Source: Lanius collurio
Taxonomy: Eukaryota; Chordata; Aves; Passeriformes; Laniidae
Length of the DNA: 64,000 nucleotides
Direction of reading: 5' to 3'
Assembly: GCA_020086605.1 (NCBI GenBank)
Contig: JACBWW010000015.1
Span: forward strand, 7,275,513 to 7,339,512
The notes under the pieces were generated by a model. That model saw nothing but the letters and a program-made list of their open reading frames with translations, did no database searches and was not told the DNA's origin. Positions 52,951-64,000 of the stretch are shown one piece after another. The translations under genes were made by a program, and so were the position numbers. Position 1 is the first letter of the stretch, and every line of letters starts with the position of its first letter.

Positions 52951-55900
52951 CGCTCACTAATTGGATCTTAACTGGTGGCTGAGAATTGAATGTTTATATA
53001 TTGCAATGCTTGTCAATCAGCAATCACATTGCATCAAAGTACAACATGGGTTTAATTTATTCACCATATGAGCTCTGACTGATCTGTGTGTTGCATAAAA
53101 TCAGTCTTTGTAAAAACCCCAAATCTTGTTACAGTGAGCTATAGCAAGACTTACTGCAGTGCTCCCAAAATAGAATTTTTCTACAATTAAAACCTTTAAT
53201 ACACGTTCTGAGAGTTGTGTCAAAATTATTAAGGTTGAGACCTATGCTCATATAGATTATTGCATGTATAATATTTGAAAAAATTATTGGCATGTAAGAT
53301 TGTCTCCCATGCTTAACTTCAATTTTTGGCGTTACTAAATAACATTAACTTTTTTGGATATGAATGAAACCTCTGTAACTGAATTATTGGCATTTCCCTT
53401 ATGTTATATAACAAAAATAGTTGGAGTTTGTGTTGACAAAGTGTTAAAGGATGCGATAATGTCAAAAGAACAACTGAATACAGAAAATACCTTCTGTGGT
53501 CCGTACTGGCCATATCCTACGACTGTACCCACAGACTGTTGTTAAAAGTGATGAGCTGGTTCTGGCACACACTGCAGTAACCAGTTACATGTTGTTCTGA
53601 AAATACACAAATAAACCATACACTATGTATTAATATTAAAAGATTGCTACACTGAAGATTCTTTTCTGTCGATAACATAAATAAACCCTCCCTGTACGTG
53701 TTCCATTCCCATTAAAGGCATGTCTCAGAGGGTGAAGGAAAAAGTCTAAGTTCCAGTCTGGATATTTTATTACATTTGCTAATTCAAGCCACAAGTATCT
53801 GTCAAAAATAACAATTTCTAATTAAGCTTTGAAAATGATTTCTGTAGAAGTTGCATTTATCTCATGTAATGTTATGGGTATTTATTTTATAGTTCTTGGG
53901 TTCCTCTGAGCTATCAATTTATATAAATAAGTTGCACTTTTTCCCAAGGGATCATTACTAACTGCTATTACTGTATGACATAATCTTTTTGCAAAAATAT
54001 TAATTCAAAATTTAGTGCATTTTTATAAAGAAATTTATATGAAAAAATGTATTAGAAAGCAAAATGAGAAAAAACAATATATAATCTATTATCTCATCTT
54101 CATTTTAAAACTCTTTTTTTAAAAATAAGGTAGCCATCAAAAAATCTGGAACAATATTTTTTTCTTTCAAAAGCAGGGATTCTTACAAAAACAAAAATTG
54201 GAAAGTATTGTCACGTACTTGACTTGTTATTAGATCTTCAGAGAACTTTCCAGCCCCAGGCTAATAAACTCAAAACTTCTCTTCTTGTAGCCAATAACTG
54301 AAAAGAAACAGACCTGCTTATCTTTCCTTTTTAGTATAATCAAAGTGAGCTATTTGATATTTAAGGTTTGTCACTGTTAAACTGTAATGAAATATTTTAT
54401 AAGAAAATTTTGGGCAAAATTTTGAAACTTCCGCTTTGCAAAGAATTCTGATATTTTGGCATAACTTACTGATTTAAAAATGGTTTTTAAGAAGCAGAGC
54501 TAAAAGTGTTTGAATTACTTCAAATCACTGAAAATATTTTTACATAGGGAGGCTTCTTATTCCGAGAATATGTTCATTCCATATGTTTACTAGTACACCA
54601 TGGCAAGAATGTTGTTCCATGGCACCCTTTTTTTCTTGATAGCACACTCCAGATGAGCTAATGCTACAACCATCTTTAGAGATCTTACCAATTTGCTCAT
54701 GAGTTTTCTCTGTTAAACAGCGAGAAAGATGGTCATTTCATTCTATCTCTCCGGGAAAAGTCAAGTTGAGGTGATGGTTAAGACTTTAAAATAAATAAGG
54801 CAAACATACACATAGAGTGATAACTGCCCTCCTGAAATGAGCCCATACTTTTTAGAAATGTGACAAACTAAAATTCTATTGGACACTTATGATAATAACA
54901 TAAGATATAAAGATAAATTTTCTTGCCTGCAGTATACAATACATATCAAAATTCAGTACATTTCAATAAATTGCTACATATCTACACACATTCTTCTTTC
55001 AGTATGTGATGAAATGCTACATTTTTTCAACTAGGTTCAATTTTCTTTAGGTTGCTACCACTAAATTTATTAAATACACATCTATGCCGTAAATAAAATA
55101 GTGCTACTATATTCAGTGTTGTTTTGTGATGGAAAACAATTTGTTTTACTTCCATTTCCCCACCTCCAGATCAGTATGCAATGCAGTATTTAGGCTGTCA
55201 ATACAAAATCACTGAAGTACATATTCGACAGTTTTTAGTGTAATCTTAGATCTAAGATATACATTTTGTTAGTCTTTATGCAGGTTTTGGATAACTGAAT
55301 TAAATGTGTTAGTTAAATAAGAACAACATTTAAACATGACCTCCCTTTCTGAAACTATAAACAAAGCTCAGCTTGTTTCAGTGTTAAACTAAACAATAAC
55401 AACACATTGTGTTTACCATGTAAGGGCATCTTTAATGTTTATACAACATCTATAATAATGAGACTCTAATTCTGACTAGAGCCGCTAAATGCTACTCAAT
55501 AGAAAAAAAAAGAATAATGAGTATATTAATTTTCTTTTTAGTAATCCATGAACCCAGTAATGCAACCAGAACAGCTGGCATTCTTACTTCACATATCAGC
55601 AAAAACAGAGTAAGTGGAGTGTTATAATGAGATCTCATGATATTAAAACATCATTTAAGTTATGGCAGTTACTGTTATGGGTGTGCTGTAAAATAAAACA
55701 TTTCAAAAGCAAATTATGAACTAAACAATGCTCTGTAAGATTACAGAGTAAAGCAATTTAAGTGATACATCGATCAGGTAGTAGTTGTTTTGCTCTGAGG
55801 CAAGGAATCATTCTGCCATAAAGGGCACCTTAGGCAACTTTAAAGTCTCCACAGCTCTTCTCATCCCTTTTTCCTTTTCTACATGCTAAGGTTATAGACA

Positions 55901-58900
55901 GCTTGTGTGGAACAAGCTTGCCTTCAGAAGACCAGGGCAAGTTTTCCTCACATTTAGTGCTGGGTTAGGAATAGTAAATATGAATTTACCACACTGCTGC
56001 AGTAAGGAGGGACCACCATGGGCTTGGTATATCATCATACAGTCTTTAGCATGATGGAAAGGGCTCTCAATTTTTTTGCTTTTTCATCCTAGAATGTAAA
56101 CATTACTATGTGCACTACAGCAAAAGATAATTTTTTCCCTGTAATTTCTATATTTTATTATCCTGTTGTTCATTGTCTTCTGTAATATGGAAAATGTAAG
56201 TGCTACTTTTCCTTAGTTGCTGAACATTTAATCAAACATCATCAAATCGTGTGGAGTTTTAATATCAAACACTTCTCTCTGTATTCTTATCTAATTTTCA
56301 TAGGGCTTTTTCAAAAACCTCATTTGTAAGCTTATTCCTCACATTTTCAGTAAGGGAATTTTTGTGTCCGGAATTACTTTTCGCTGTGTGTTCAAAGCCT
56401 GGGCGGTAACAGCCTTCAGACAGCAAACAAACAGTTTCATGTCAGCCTGTATTTTTTTTAACTTCAGCTTCCCAGCTGGTCATCAAACTCCAAGTAATGG
56501 CCAAATGGAGCATACTGTTAATGTGATTTAAATATTTCAAGTGGAGTAAACAAGACAGTGTTCAATACTAATCAATACTATTTGTCCATAGTCAATCTTC
56601 TCCCCTCTTCCCCAAAGAAGCCACATGACTCATATGACTGCCTCTTCAGTTTAGGCTGGAGATACTTGTAAGACACAAAATTCTGCAATTGCATACAAAC
56701 ACAGACAAACATAAAAGGGCTGTGAGGGGGAAAACAACTATCTTGATGAGCAATATTTTCTTCCAGTGTGCCCAGCAACATTTAACAGTATAGTGCCCTC
56801 AGCAGCTACCTTAAAGCACCTTCATCCTTCATCTAATTATAAACTACACTGAAGGTCATAAATTAACCAAGTGTCAGGGTAACTGGGAGGTGGTTTGAGT
56901 GGGGGAGCAGGGAAGAACAAATGAGCAGCACTGTCTCCTAGCCTTATGCTTACTCTGTGCATATGCACATGTACCTTGTCTATCCTATGGAATGTGTTTC
57001 TGTTCTATGTTTATAATACAACACCCCAACCCAGCATGTCCCAGTGTCCTACGACAGAAATAATAAAAAAATCAATATGTAAACTATGATGGGGTCCATT
57101 ACTTTCTCACAAGAACTGGGAATTAAAGCCTTGATGATCTGGCATTGGTAAAACATTTATCACTTATTGATGGCAGAATAGAACCTCATTACTTTACTAT
57201 TTCAATACCAGGAAAGGGATGAAAATCAAATAAAATGCATATGAGAGACAATCTGAATAAACACCAGTAACAGCATCATTATGAAATAGAAATAGCAATT
57301 CAGAAATACATTCTGAATTGGAAAATTTAACTCATACCCGTAAACCTAAATTCTGCTAAAGTCAAGTATGCATCTAATCTCATTTTAAAAGCCTCAAACT
57401 ATATGTAAAAATGAAAGATAATACATATAAGCTTGTCAGAATTGAAACTACTAATTTTGCTCTTTTAATCTGCAGCAGCAACAGTTCAATAAATATTCTT
57501 TTTACTTGGCTTCTCTGGCCCTACCTGAAGTCCAGTATGTATTTTCCATGGCCAGAATAGAATCCTGCAATGAAGAAGTCATGGGAAAGTCCCGTTAGGT
57601 TCTTCTGGTTTTTGAAGGACAGATTTTTAGCATAGAAGGTCTGTTCAGATGCCTGAATGGCATCTTTTCCCTGGTCTCCCCCAAGGCAGAAGCTGACTAC
57701 TAATGGCCTGTGAACGTCGTCTCATGATCGTTAATTTGACACAGCGCTCCTCTGAGTTCTATTCCAATTCAAAACTTTTACCGGGTAGGTTTGTGCTCAG
57801 GGTAGTGAAGATCGTAGTTAACTTAAGATTATTTATATCATATCCAGTGAGGAACATTAATAGTATTAGTTTGGTTCAGTCATGATTTTTTTTTTTTTTC
57901 AGAAATGTTTCATTTCAAAGAGGATTAATAAAAATTAGACTGACACATTTATACAAGAAGAATTGAATGTCACAGCATCCCTGATTAAACATTTAAGGTG
58001 GCATGTCAAATTCTTGGCAAAGTCTAGAATCACTCCAATTTTCCAGAAGGGATTGGCATATACATAATGTCACCATTAATCACAGAACTGCTGAGCTGCA
58101 TTTTTAATGAAAAAGAAATCTTTTACCCTAGTTATTCTATGCTGTGTATATTTACATTGTATTTAAATGTAGACCAAATTTTAAGGTGAACCATAAATTG
58201 TGAAAAATATAAGTCCTAGAGTCCTACTTAGCATTAAATTTGATGTGCTAATCCTATAAAATCAAGAACTCAAATAAATAAAGACAGCTTGTCATTTACA
58301 GATCCAAGAACTAAGGATCCAAGGACCTTTCTTACACTTTTCTTTATAATTGTATAAGGCAGGGTAGAGACAACCAGAGTAGAGATAGCATAATTTCTTT
58401 CGTTCAATCCTTGATGTCACCAATAACCTTCCAATATTTTTCTCTTATGAATTCATGTATTTATATGAAAAATAAAAATCAGAAATTGGCTTTAAAAAAA
58501 TAGACAAATAAAAGCAAAAACATTCACAACATTTTCAAGGAAAATCATAATTTTTAATCATAAGGTCAGTGAACTTACACTGGCTATAAAAACAAATAGT
58601 TTACAGAGAAATATTCATCACTGAATCAAACTCTTTGGCTGTTAGACAGTGTTTCTGGTTCAGACAAATATTTAGGCAATTCAGACAGGTATCTTTTTGA
58701 CTCTTGCCATTATTGTCTTTATCCAGAGAAATAGGTCTTTTTATAGAGGCCAAAGATTTTGTCTTATTCCTTTAGGTGCATGACTGAACAACAAATATGT
58801 TTCAATCTCCCTTTAAGGCAGAGAGAAGAAGGGCATCTACAGACAGTGTGGACTCTAAAATACTATACATAAAGAGACACTGCAGAGTGAAAAAAATCTA

Positions 58901-60186
58901 TACTAGAAACTTCCAATAATATATGGCCAATCTTTCTCACCAATGTCATGAATTCCTAATTACCTCATCTCTGAATAATATTTAAAATGTCACCATGAAG
59001 AATTATATACAACAAAATCTTTCAACAGCATTGAAATGCTTGGGTTCTTACTTGGACCTAAAGATGGTGTTTCATACTGGTCCTACTCTCGCTTCAAAAT
59101 ACAGTGACTGCTTTACTCAAGGTTACACCATCAGTTATTGAAATTTATTGATTTATGGAGTTTATAAAAACAGAGCTTTGGAAGGCATTAGTAGGGTATA
59201 CAGGCATATCCTTATGCATGCATTTCAATGGTTCTGGTGCACTCTTGTTGTCAAAATTGTGTTTCTTTGAACTATTTGTTCACCATTCAACTGCATATAG
59301 ATATAAAGCAGGGTAAAAGGAACATCAAAATGCATCTATCATTTTCACACTGAATGAATGGAGCATCAGAAAAGTATTGCAAGTTATCACAAGTTCAGTG
59401 GAATATATCTAGATGGCAGAATGCATCCATTGTACAGAGTAACTGATCTGTAAGAGGAAATCTCACTTTTAGACTACAGGATCTAAGTTTCCAGCTTATT
59501 CCTGAAGATTCCCAGAGAAGATATCATCTCCTTTCTATCCATCACCTTTGCTCCATTCCTCTAATAGTGTGTGTTGTTTCTATCACCTATAAATGCTCAG
59601 TGCCAAAGACTCCAGTAAGATGCTTTTTTCCTCTGCCAACCTTTTCAGAGAAAGGACTTTTGATTATCATGAAAGATTGAAAATAAAAATTAAAATAGTG
59701 AAAATATCCCAGTTATTTCAAATCTCCTGTTCTGTTTTGAATACTTTGGAGCCTAATATCTGTAGATACTTTGGACCAATATCTTAGAAATAGAATCTCA
59801 GCTGAGAGAAAAAATTCCATTCTAAAGGAGTTTCTAGTGTTTGATGAAACAATTTTTTTAAAGGACCTTGAAATCTGACTGGTTTTTTGAATATGACAAG
59901 CCTGCGGCAAGCAGAATCTGCTCTATAAAAAAAGGGAAAAGTCAAATTTTCTTCCATCTGGGATCACATTTATGCTGATTTTCAGAGGACTCACTTGTCC
60001 TTGTGGTTGATGTTTCTGTATCTGGGAACCTGAAGGTTATGTGTTTCAGGATAGGACTCAGGCAGATTTATGTTTAAAGCCATTGGACAGGAAAGAGAAA
60101 TAAGGACAAACAACAGTAGAAAAGAATACACAAGATTTTTCTGCATGAGATGGTCAAAGAGCTGAAGTGGTAAATACTGATTTTAT
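52951..60186. other. About 7.2 kb of unique noncoding sequence
   Basis: No gene or transposon recognised. There is a run of 14 T at 57886-57899. Two stretches are less AT-rich and of higher complexity, 56360-56545 (with a doubled forkhead-like core GCAAACAAACA) and 57480-57860. They are candidates for conserved noncoding elements, but this cannot be shown without alignment. Confidence 0.45.
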
Positions 60187-60191
60187 CCTTC
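60187..60191. repeat. 5-bp target site duplication, left copy
   Basis: CCTTC immediately before the TG that opens the long LTR. The same five bases follow its CA end at 61826-61830. Confidence 0.92.
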
Positions 60192-60340
60192 TGTTGTGTT
60201 TTGACACGGAAGGGGTTTCTTGCAAAAGGTCCTTCTGGTTCTGACCAGAACCAATCAATTGTCTGGCTTGATTATTGGCAAGTTTTAAGCCATTTAGGAG
60301 TTTGACACGCCTCTGCGAATCACATTTTAAGATAGACAGA

Positions 60341-60625
60341 GCCCGGGAAAGCTCTCTGGACTTCCGGCCATCAAGGAGGCCACTTGGGCCTCCGGGCCCT
60401 GCGGCCCTCAGGGCCGGGCCGGGCCCTGCTCGGCCTGGTCCGACCCGGGAGGCAGCCGCCCCCTCCTTGGCCCTGTTCTATCTGGGCCCCCCAGCCCTGC
60501 CCCATGCAGGTAGAGCTGGGCTGGCAGCGGCCCCCCTTCACCGCCACAGCAGAGCTCAGCTCCAACTCCCCCAGCAGAGATCATGGGACCAAGAGAGATA
60601 AGAGAAGTTCCAGCCGCGGCCGGGT
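60341..60625 (+). other. GC-rich, CpG-containing 5' segment of the long LTR
   Basis: Very GC-rich in an AT-rich neighbourhood. Two adjacent perfect hairpins lie here: GGAGGCC/GGCCTCC at 60375-60393 with a 5-nt loop, and GGCCCT/AGGGCC at 60403-60415 with one base between. Open frames of 97 and 108 codons (60384-60677, 60275-60601) are composition artefacts rich in Pro, Ala and Arg. It may act as a TATA-less promoter or a structured leader; this is inference. Confidence 0.7.
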
Positions 60626-60935
60626 GAGATTAACCCTATTAGTGCTGTTAAGATTTCTTCAGAACAGATGGGCCTGAAAATGCTGATCCTCTCCCAGAGA
60701 GAAAGCAGAAAGAACATGAAGAGACACCCTAAGGTGTAAGTCAGCAAAGATGGAAGGGCTGAAACCCTGAGGGAAAAGAAAGAGGAGATGCTTCAAACCT
60801 GGAAGCTGAAATTCTGTTGCAGGAACCCTTTGGGGATGAACTGGACTATTGGAGTCCCTGCTGTAATTTCATAGAGCATCGGAGCGGGGTAGAGCAATTG
60901 GGAGCTGAGGTGCCTCTGCATTTTCTCTCTTTATT

Positions 60936-61157
60936 CCTTTGGCTCCAGAGTGTTTGGACTCAGTTTTACCTTCACCTGGAGGGGTGTGCAATACACCCGA
61001 AGTTGATTCTGCCTAGTGGGTGGGGAGGGGTCCCACCCTCTGATATCCTTTGGCTCCAGAGTGTTTGGACTCAGTTTTACCTTCATCTGGAGGGGTGTGC
61101 AATACACCCAAAGTTGATTCTGCCTAGTAGGTGGGGAGGGGTCCCACCTTCTGGTAT
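60936..61157 (+). repeat. 111-bp tandem duplication inside the long LTR, with partial third copy
   Basis: Unit 1 is 60936-61046 and unit 2 is 61047-61157; I count five differences. A partial third copy (61181-61222) repeats only the end of the unit, starting at CTGCCTAGTGGGTGGGG. Each full unit contains GGGTGT and ACACCC around GCAAT, a perfect 6-bp hairpin, followed by GGTGGG and CCCACC arms. The open frame of 115 codons across it (60817-61164) follows from the period being a multiple of three. Confidence 0.95.
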
Positions 61158-61715
61158 GGACTGACACTTGGAATATTTGGCTGCCTAGTGGGTGGGGGGT
61201 GTGGTCCCACCCTCTGATGTGGACTGATCCACTGATTGAACCGACTGTACAAAGGAACCAGGAGGGGTCAGTGCGAAGATGACCCCAGTTCCTAGAGATG
61301 AAGATTGCTCCTAGAGATGAGTAAAGAAGACCTTGCTCCTGAATGGCTCAGCCTTAAATTGACACCCCGTGTTAGCTCAAATTGAAATCCTCGAAAAGCA
61401 GCTGTGGGAAAGCGGTGATTCGAGGTTAGGGACTCTTTTTCCTCACTGCAAGCAGAAACCTCACGGGTGGCTGTTTTGCTGTGATATTGAACCCATAAGA
61501 GAGTTGTCTCTAGTGGGAATGTCTCCATAAGGTCAGCAAGAAAGACTCAGAGACTCCTATCTCTTTATGTGAACTGAAAAGATTATAAGGTGGTAAACTG
61601 ACTGAAATCTTAAGGCTTGTTTCTACATTATTCAGCATGGAGAAAGTGTGGGGAGGAAAAGTGTTCTAAAGGTTTAATCTGATTCTAACTTTTGTTTCCT
61701 CCTTTTAGGTCTGCT

Positions 61716-61721
61716 AATAAA
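61716..61721 (+). terminator. Polyadenylation signal AATAAA of the long LTR
   Basis: Lies 104 bp before the LTR end and is followed by a GT- and T-rich stretch (61740-61765), which fits a working downstream element. Confidence 0.7.
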
Positions 61722-61825
61722 CTTCTTAGAGTCTTTTAAGTTTGTGCCTGTTTTGTTTTCTCCTAATTCTTATGTCACAGAGGTAAAATAAGTAAGTAAG
61801 AGATGATCTGAACCAAACCACTACA

Positions 61826-61830
61826 CCTTC
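61826..61830. repeat. 5-bp target site duplication, right copy
   Basis: CCTTC, identical to 60187-60191. Confidence 0.92.
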
Positions 61831-64000
61831 CTACCAGTCTTGCAGAGGTATCCCTAATGGAAAGTGAGCTGATTAGCCCTTCTTGCTTTCTTTCTCTCAT
61901 ATGAACAATTTGACGTCTGAGAGGGGAAAAAAGAGTACAAATAAGAAAATAGAGAAACATCCCAGTACAAATCTACCTATTCATAGCCTAGGGATCTGTG
62001 CCGCATATAGCAAGCACAGGATAGTAATCCTTGCATTCCCTTGAGCTGTTGGAGTGCCTCCTAGGCAATGCATCCCAGGTGTTCCATGCTCCCTATTCAT
62101 CTCTTAAGTTTAGGTCCTATCTGGCCACAGAGTCTCCCCTCCTACTAAACTATTTCTTTGCTTTCTAAAAGTCAGATCTTTGTGGAACATGAAAAGAAAT
62201 ACTGATTTTCTGGGAATAAGTGATCCCATTGAAAGCAGTGGAATAAAGATCATAAAAAATTCTGCTTAATTATGAAGCATAACTCCATAAAGACTTCAAT
62301 TGGAAAGTCTGGTGTTTGCTCAGCAGCTGACTTTTATAACTGAATTTTCAAGGTTAAAACTAACAGCAATATTTACAATTTCCCCAAAAAGTAAGATCTC
62401 AGATTTTGATACTCTCTAAAATCATATTTGCAATTTGATATTTAATAAGTTAACTTATTTTCAAGCAAATTGAAAACAGAAATTTTACTTCATAAGCTGT
62501 ATTTTACCATCACTCTCCAAGAAACTTCCACTGTCAAAACTAAAACAAATCCTGCCAGTAATTTCATCCTGACTGTATTTTCCCTCCCCACAATTTTATG
62601 TTATAGTATGTATAGAGTCTATCTAATGCATTATACCAGAAAGGGAAATAATGGTTAATGAAGTTGTTCCACGATATAATTGTTTCTAATAATTTATCCA
62701 TCAAAAGTAGAAAATGTTTAAATATAATGCTGTACAGCTTCTGCAAGAATAATTTATCCATCAGAGATGATGTGCACAGTGATGGCCTAATGAAGTTAAA
62801 TACTATAAATAAGAAAATAATTCATGGCAGAAAGTTCATACATTTTCATCTTCTCTTTTACAAAGATTGCAGTAGAAAACCCAAAATCTGTGCTATGAAA
62901 TAATTCACTTTTCAGCGCTATTAATTCATTTTACTCTGGCGTGAATACTGATGCTTTGCAGAGCACACCGTATCTAAGACCAGCCATTTCAAGGGTGAAT
63001 ATGGGATGTATTTAATTTATTAGATTTTTCCTGCTTCCTTTAATATCTCTTTTGGTAGGGAGGATCATTTAGGCTTTGTTTCAGATCAGGGCTTTTTACT
63101 CTTAGTCTTAATTAGTGATGAAAATCTGGAGACCCACTACATATTCATTTAATATAGAATAGAATTATTCATGCTTGAGAGAGTAAAGTGAAAAGAAAAA
63201 AAAGAGAAAGCAAACCTCTCTACTAAAAAAGGACATTAGTTATTTCTCTCTGTCATTTTTTTGGCAGTTGATGTTCTATGTTTTGTAAACCATTCCATCT
63301 AAAACAACTGAAGCTGTAAAACTAATGTAGCAGGTCAGGGAAAACAGCCAAAGCCAGGTCAGAGAAACTGAACCCGTGTCACCAGTCCAGTCAATCTTGT
63401 GTCACATCACTTACTCTTCATTTTTCCATGCTATCTTATCAATACGATTGCTTATAAGGAATATTATTCTCTACAGGCTTTCAGAGACCATTACTGCAGA
63501 TACATAAGAACTGGAAGTTTAGTATACAAAAAGAGTAAGTAACTTTCTCAAAGGAATTATTTTTAGAAAGAGTTTGTGATAAGAGGATGTAATAGAACTA
63601 CTATTCACATTGCAGGAAGCAAGGGTACCAATGAAAAACAAACCAGTTATGTGAAGCAAGGGAGATAAAGGATTAGAGGCAGTTATTAGTTTAAAAATGT
63701 GAGGCAAGACTCATTGTGAAATATGTGGCAAAGGGTTTGAATTTGATTCAGCAAGAGATGAAGGCAAAACCCCCAGAGTTTAGCAGAGAGACGTAAGTGC
63801 AGAAGATATGTCAAATATTCAAATTTTAGATACAAAGAAAGAAGGGACAGATTGCCCACAAGGACATGAACAGCGAGGATGGAAGGGTGGATTTTGATTA
63901 TAAAAGGGTAAGAATGCTTACTGAGCTAAAAAAAGAGAAAAGATGAGCCAAGAATGGCACAGAGTGGATTAGCCAGAGCAAAGAAAACAGTGAAGTTCAG
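61831..64000. other. Unique noncoding sequence
   Basis: About 2.2 kb, AT-rich, no gene or transposon recognised. A 16-bp direct repeat, AATAATTTATCCATCA, occurs at 62688-62703 and 62748-62763, exactly 60 bp apart. Confidence 0.5.

Larger units (their letters stand above)
60192..61825 (+). mobile_element. Exceptionally long solo LTR (1,634 bp), ERVL-like
   Basis: Bounded by TG and CA, with imperfect 12-bp terminal inverted repeats: TGTTGTGTTTTG at the left, and CAAACCACTACA at the right, whose reverse complement matches at 10 of 12 positions. Both sides carry CCTTC, a perfect 5-bp duplication, the length typical of class III (ERVL-type) elements. AATAAA at 61716-61721, about 105 bp from the right end, sets the plus orientation. 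Inside are a GC-rich 5' part (60341-60625), a 111-bp tandem duplication (60936-61157) and an AT-richer 3' part. No retroviral protein is recognisable. Most LTRs are 300-1000 bp, so this is very long. Alternatives are an LTR that captured foreign sequence or a compact non-autonomous element. Intact ends suggest a young insertion. Confidence 0.85.

Noticed and set aside
60275..60677. Pro/Ala/Arg-rich frames of 108 and 97 codons
   Set aside because: They lie in the GC-rich part of the LTR, where stops are rare. They show no retroviral protein features.
1..64000. CRISPR arrays, operons, phage or other prokaryotic systems
   Set aside because: No regularly spaced direct repeats, no coding density and no ribosome binding sites. 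The CR1 and LTR content is vertebrate.

Overview
This window looks like a gene-poor stretch of avian nuclear DNA, most likely from a songbird. The evidence is five CR1-type LINE insertions (the dominant bird retroposon, recognised by its conserved 3' region and the TCATAGAATCA-like terminus) and three solo long terminal repeats (LTRs) of endogenous retroviruses. The background is AT-rich and intron- or desert-like. The songbird assignment is an inference from repeat style, not a proof. There is no sign of bacterial operons, ribosome binding sites, CRISPR arrays or phage. I found no protein-coding gene I can name. Every open frame is about 120 codons or shorter, the length expected by chance in 64 kb of AT-rich DNA, and none carries a family motif I recognise.

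Layout. 1-10803: a pentanucleotide array (165-273), a CR1 3' tail (694-790, minus) and about 10 kb of unique sequence. 10804-11820: a plus-strand CR1 split by a 548-bp LTR (11123-11670, minus) with a 4-bp target duplication. 11821-17151: unique sequence plus CR1 fragments at 14371-14575 (minus) and 16797-17151 (plus). 17152-31775: unique sequence containing several short structured elements, including a homeodomain-type palindrome (28355-28380) and a perfect 44-bp AT palindrome (30151-30194). 31776-32354: the longest CR1 (minus). 32355-52260: about 20 kb in which I recognise no transposon; it holds a weak candidate exon pair on the minus strand (44782-44626 and 43276-43164). 52261-52943: a 683-bp LTR with a TATA box and polyadenylation signal. 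52944-60191: unique sequence. 60192-61825: an unusually long (1,634-bp) LTR with perfect 5-bp target duplications, a GC-rich 5' part and an internal 111-bp tandem duplication. 61826-64000: unique sequence.

There is no pathway to describe. The main content is an insertion history: old, truncated CR1 copies, and three solo LTRs whose target duplications differ in length (4, about 6-7, and 5 bp), suggesting three separate retroviral lineages. Unique sequence between repeats may hold conserved regulatory elements or introns of a large gene, but that needs alignment and expression data I do not have.
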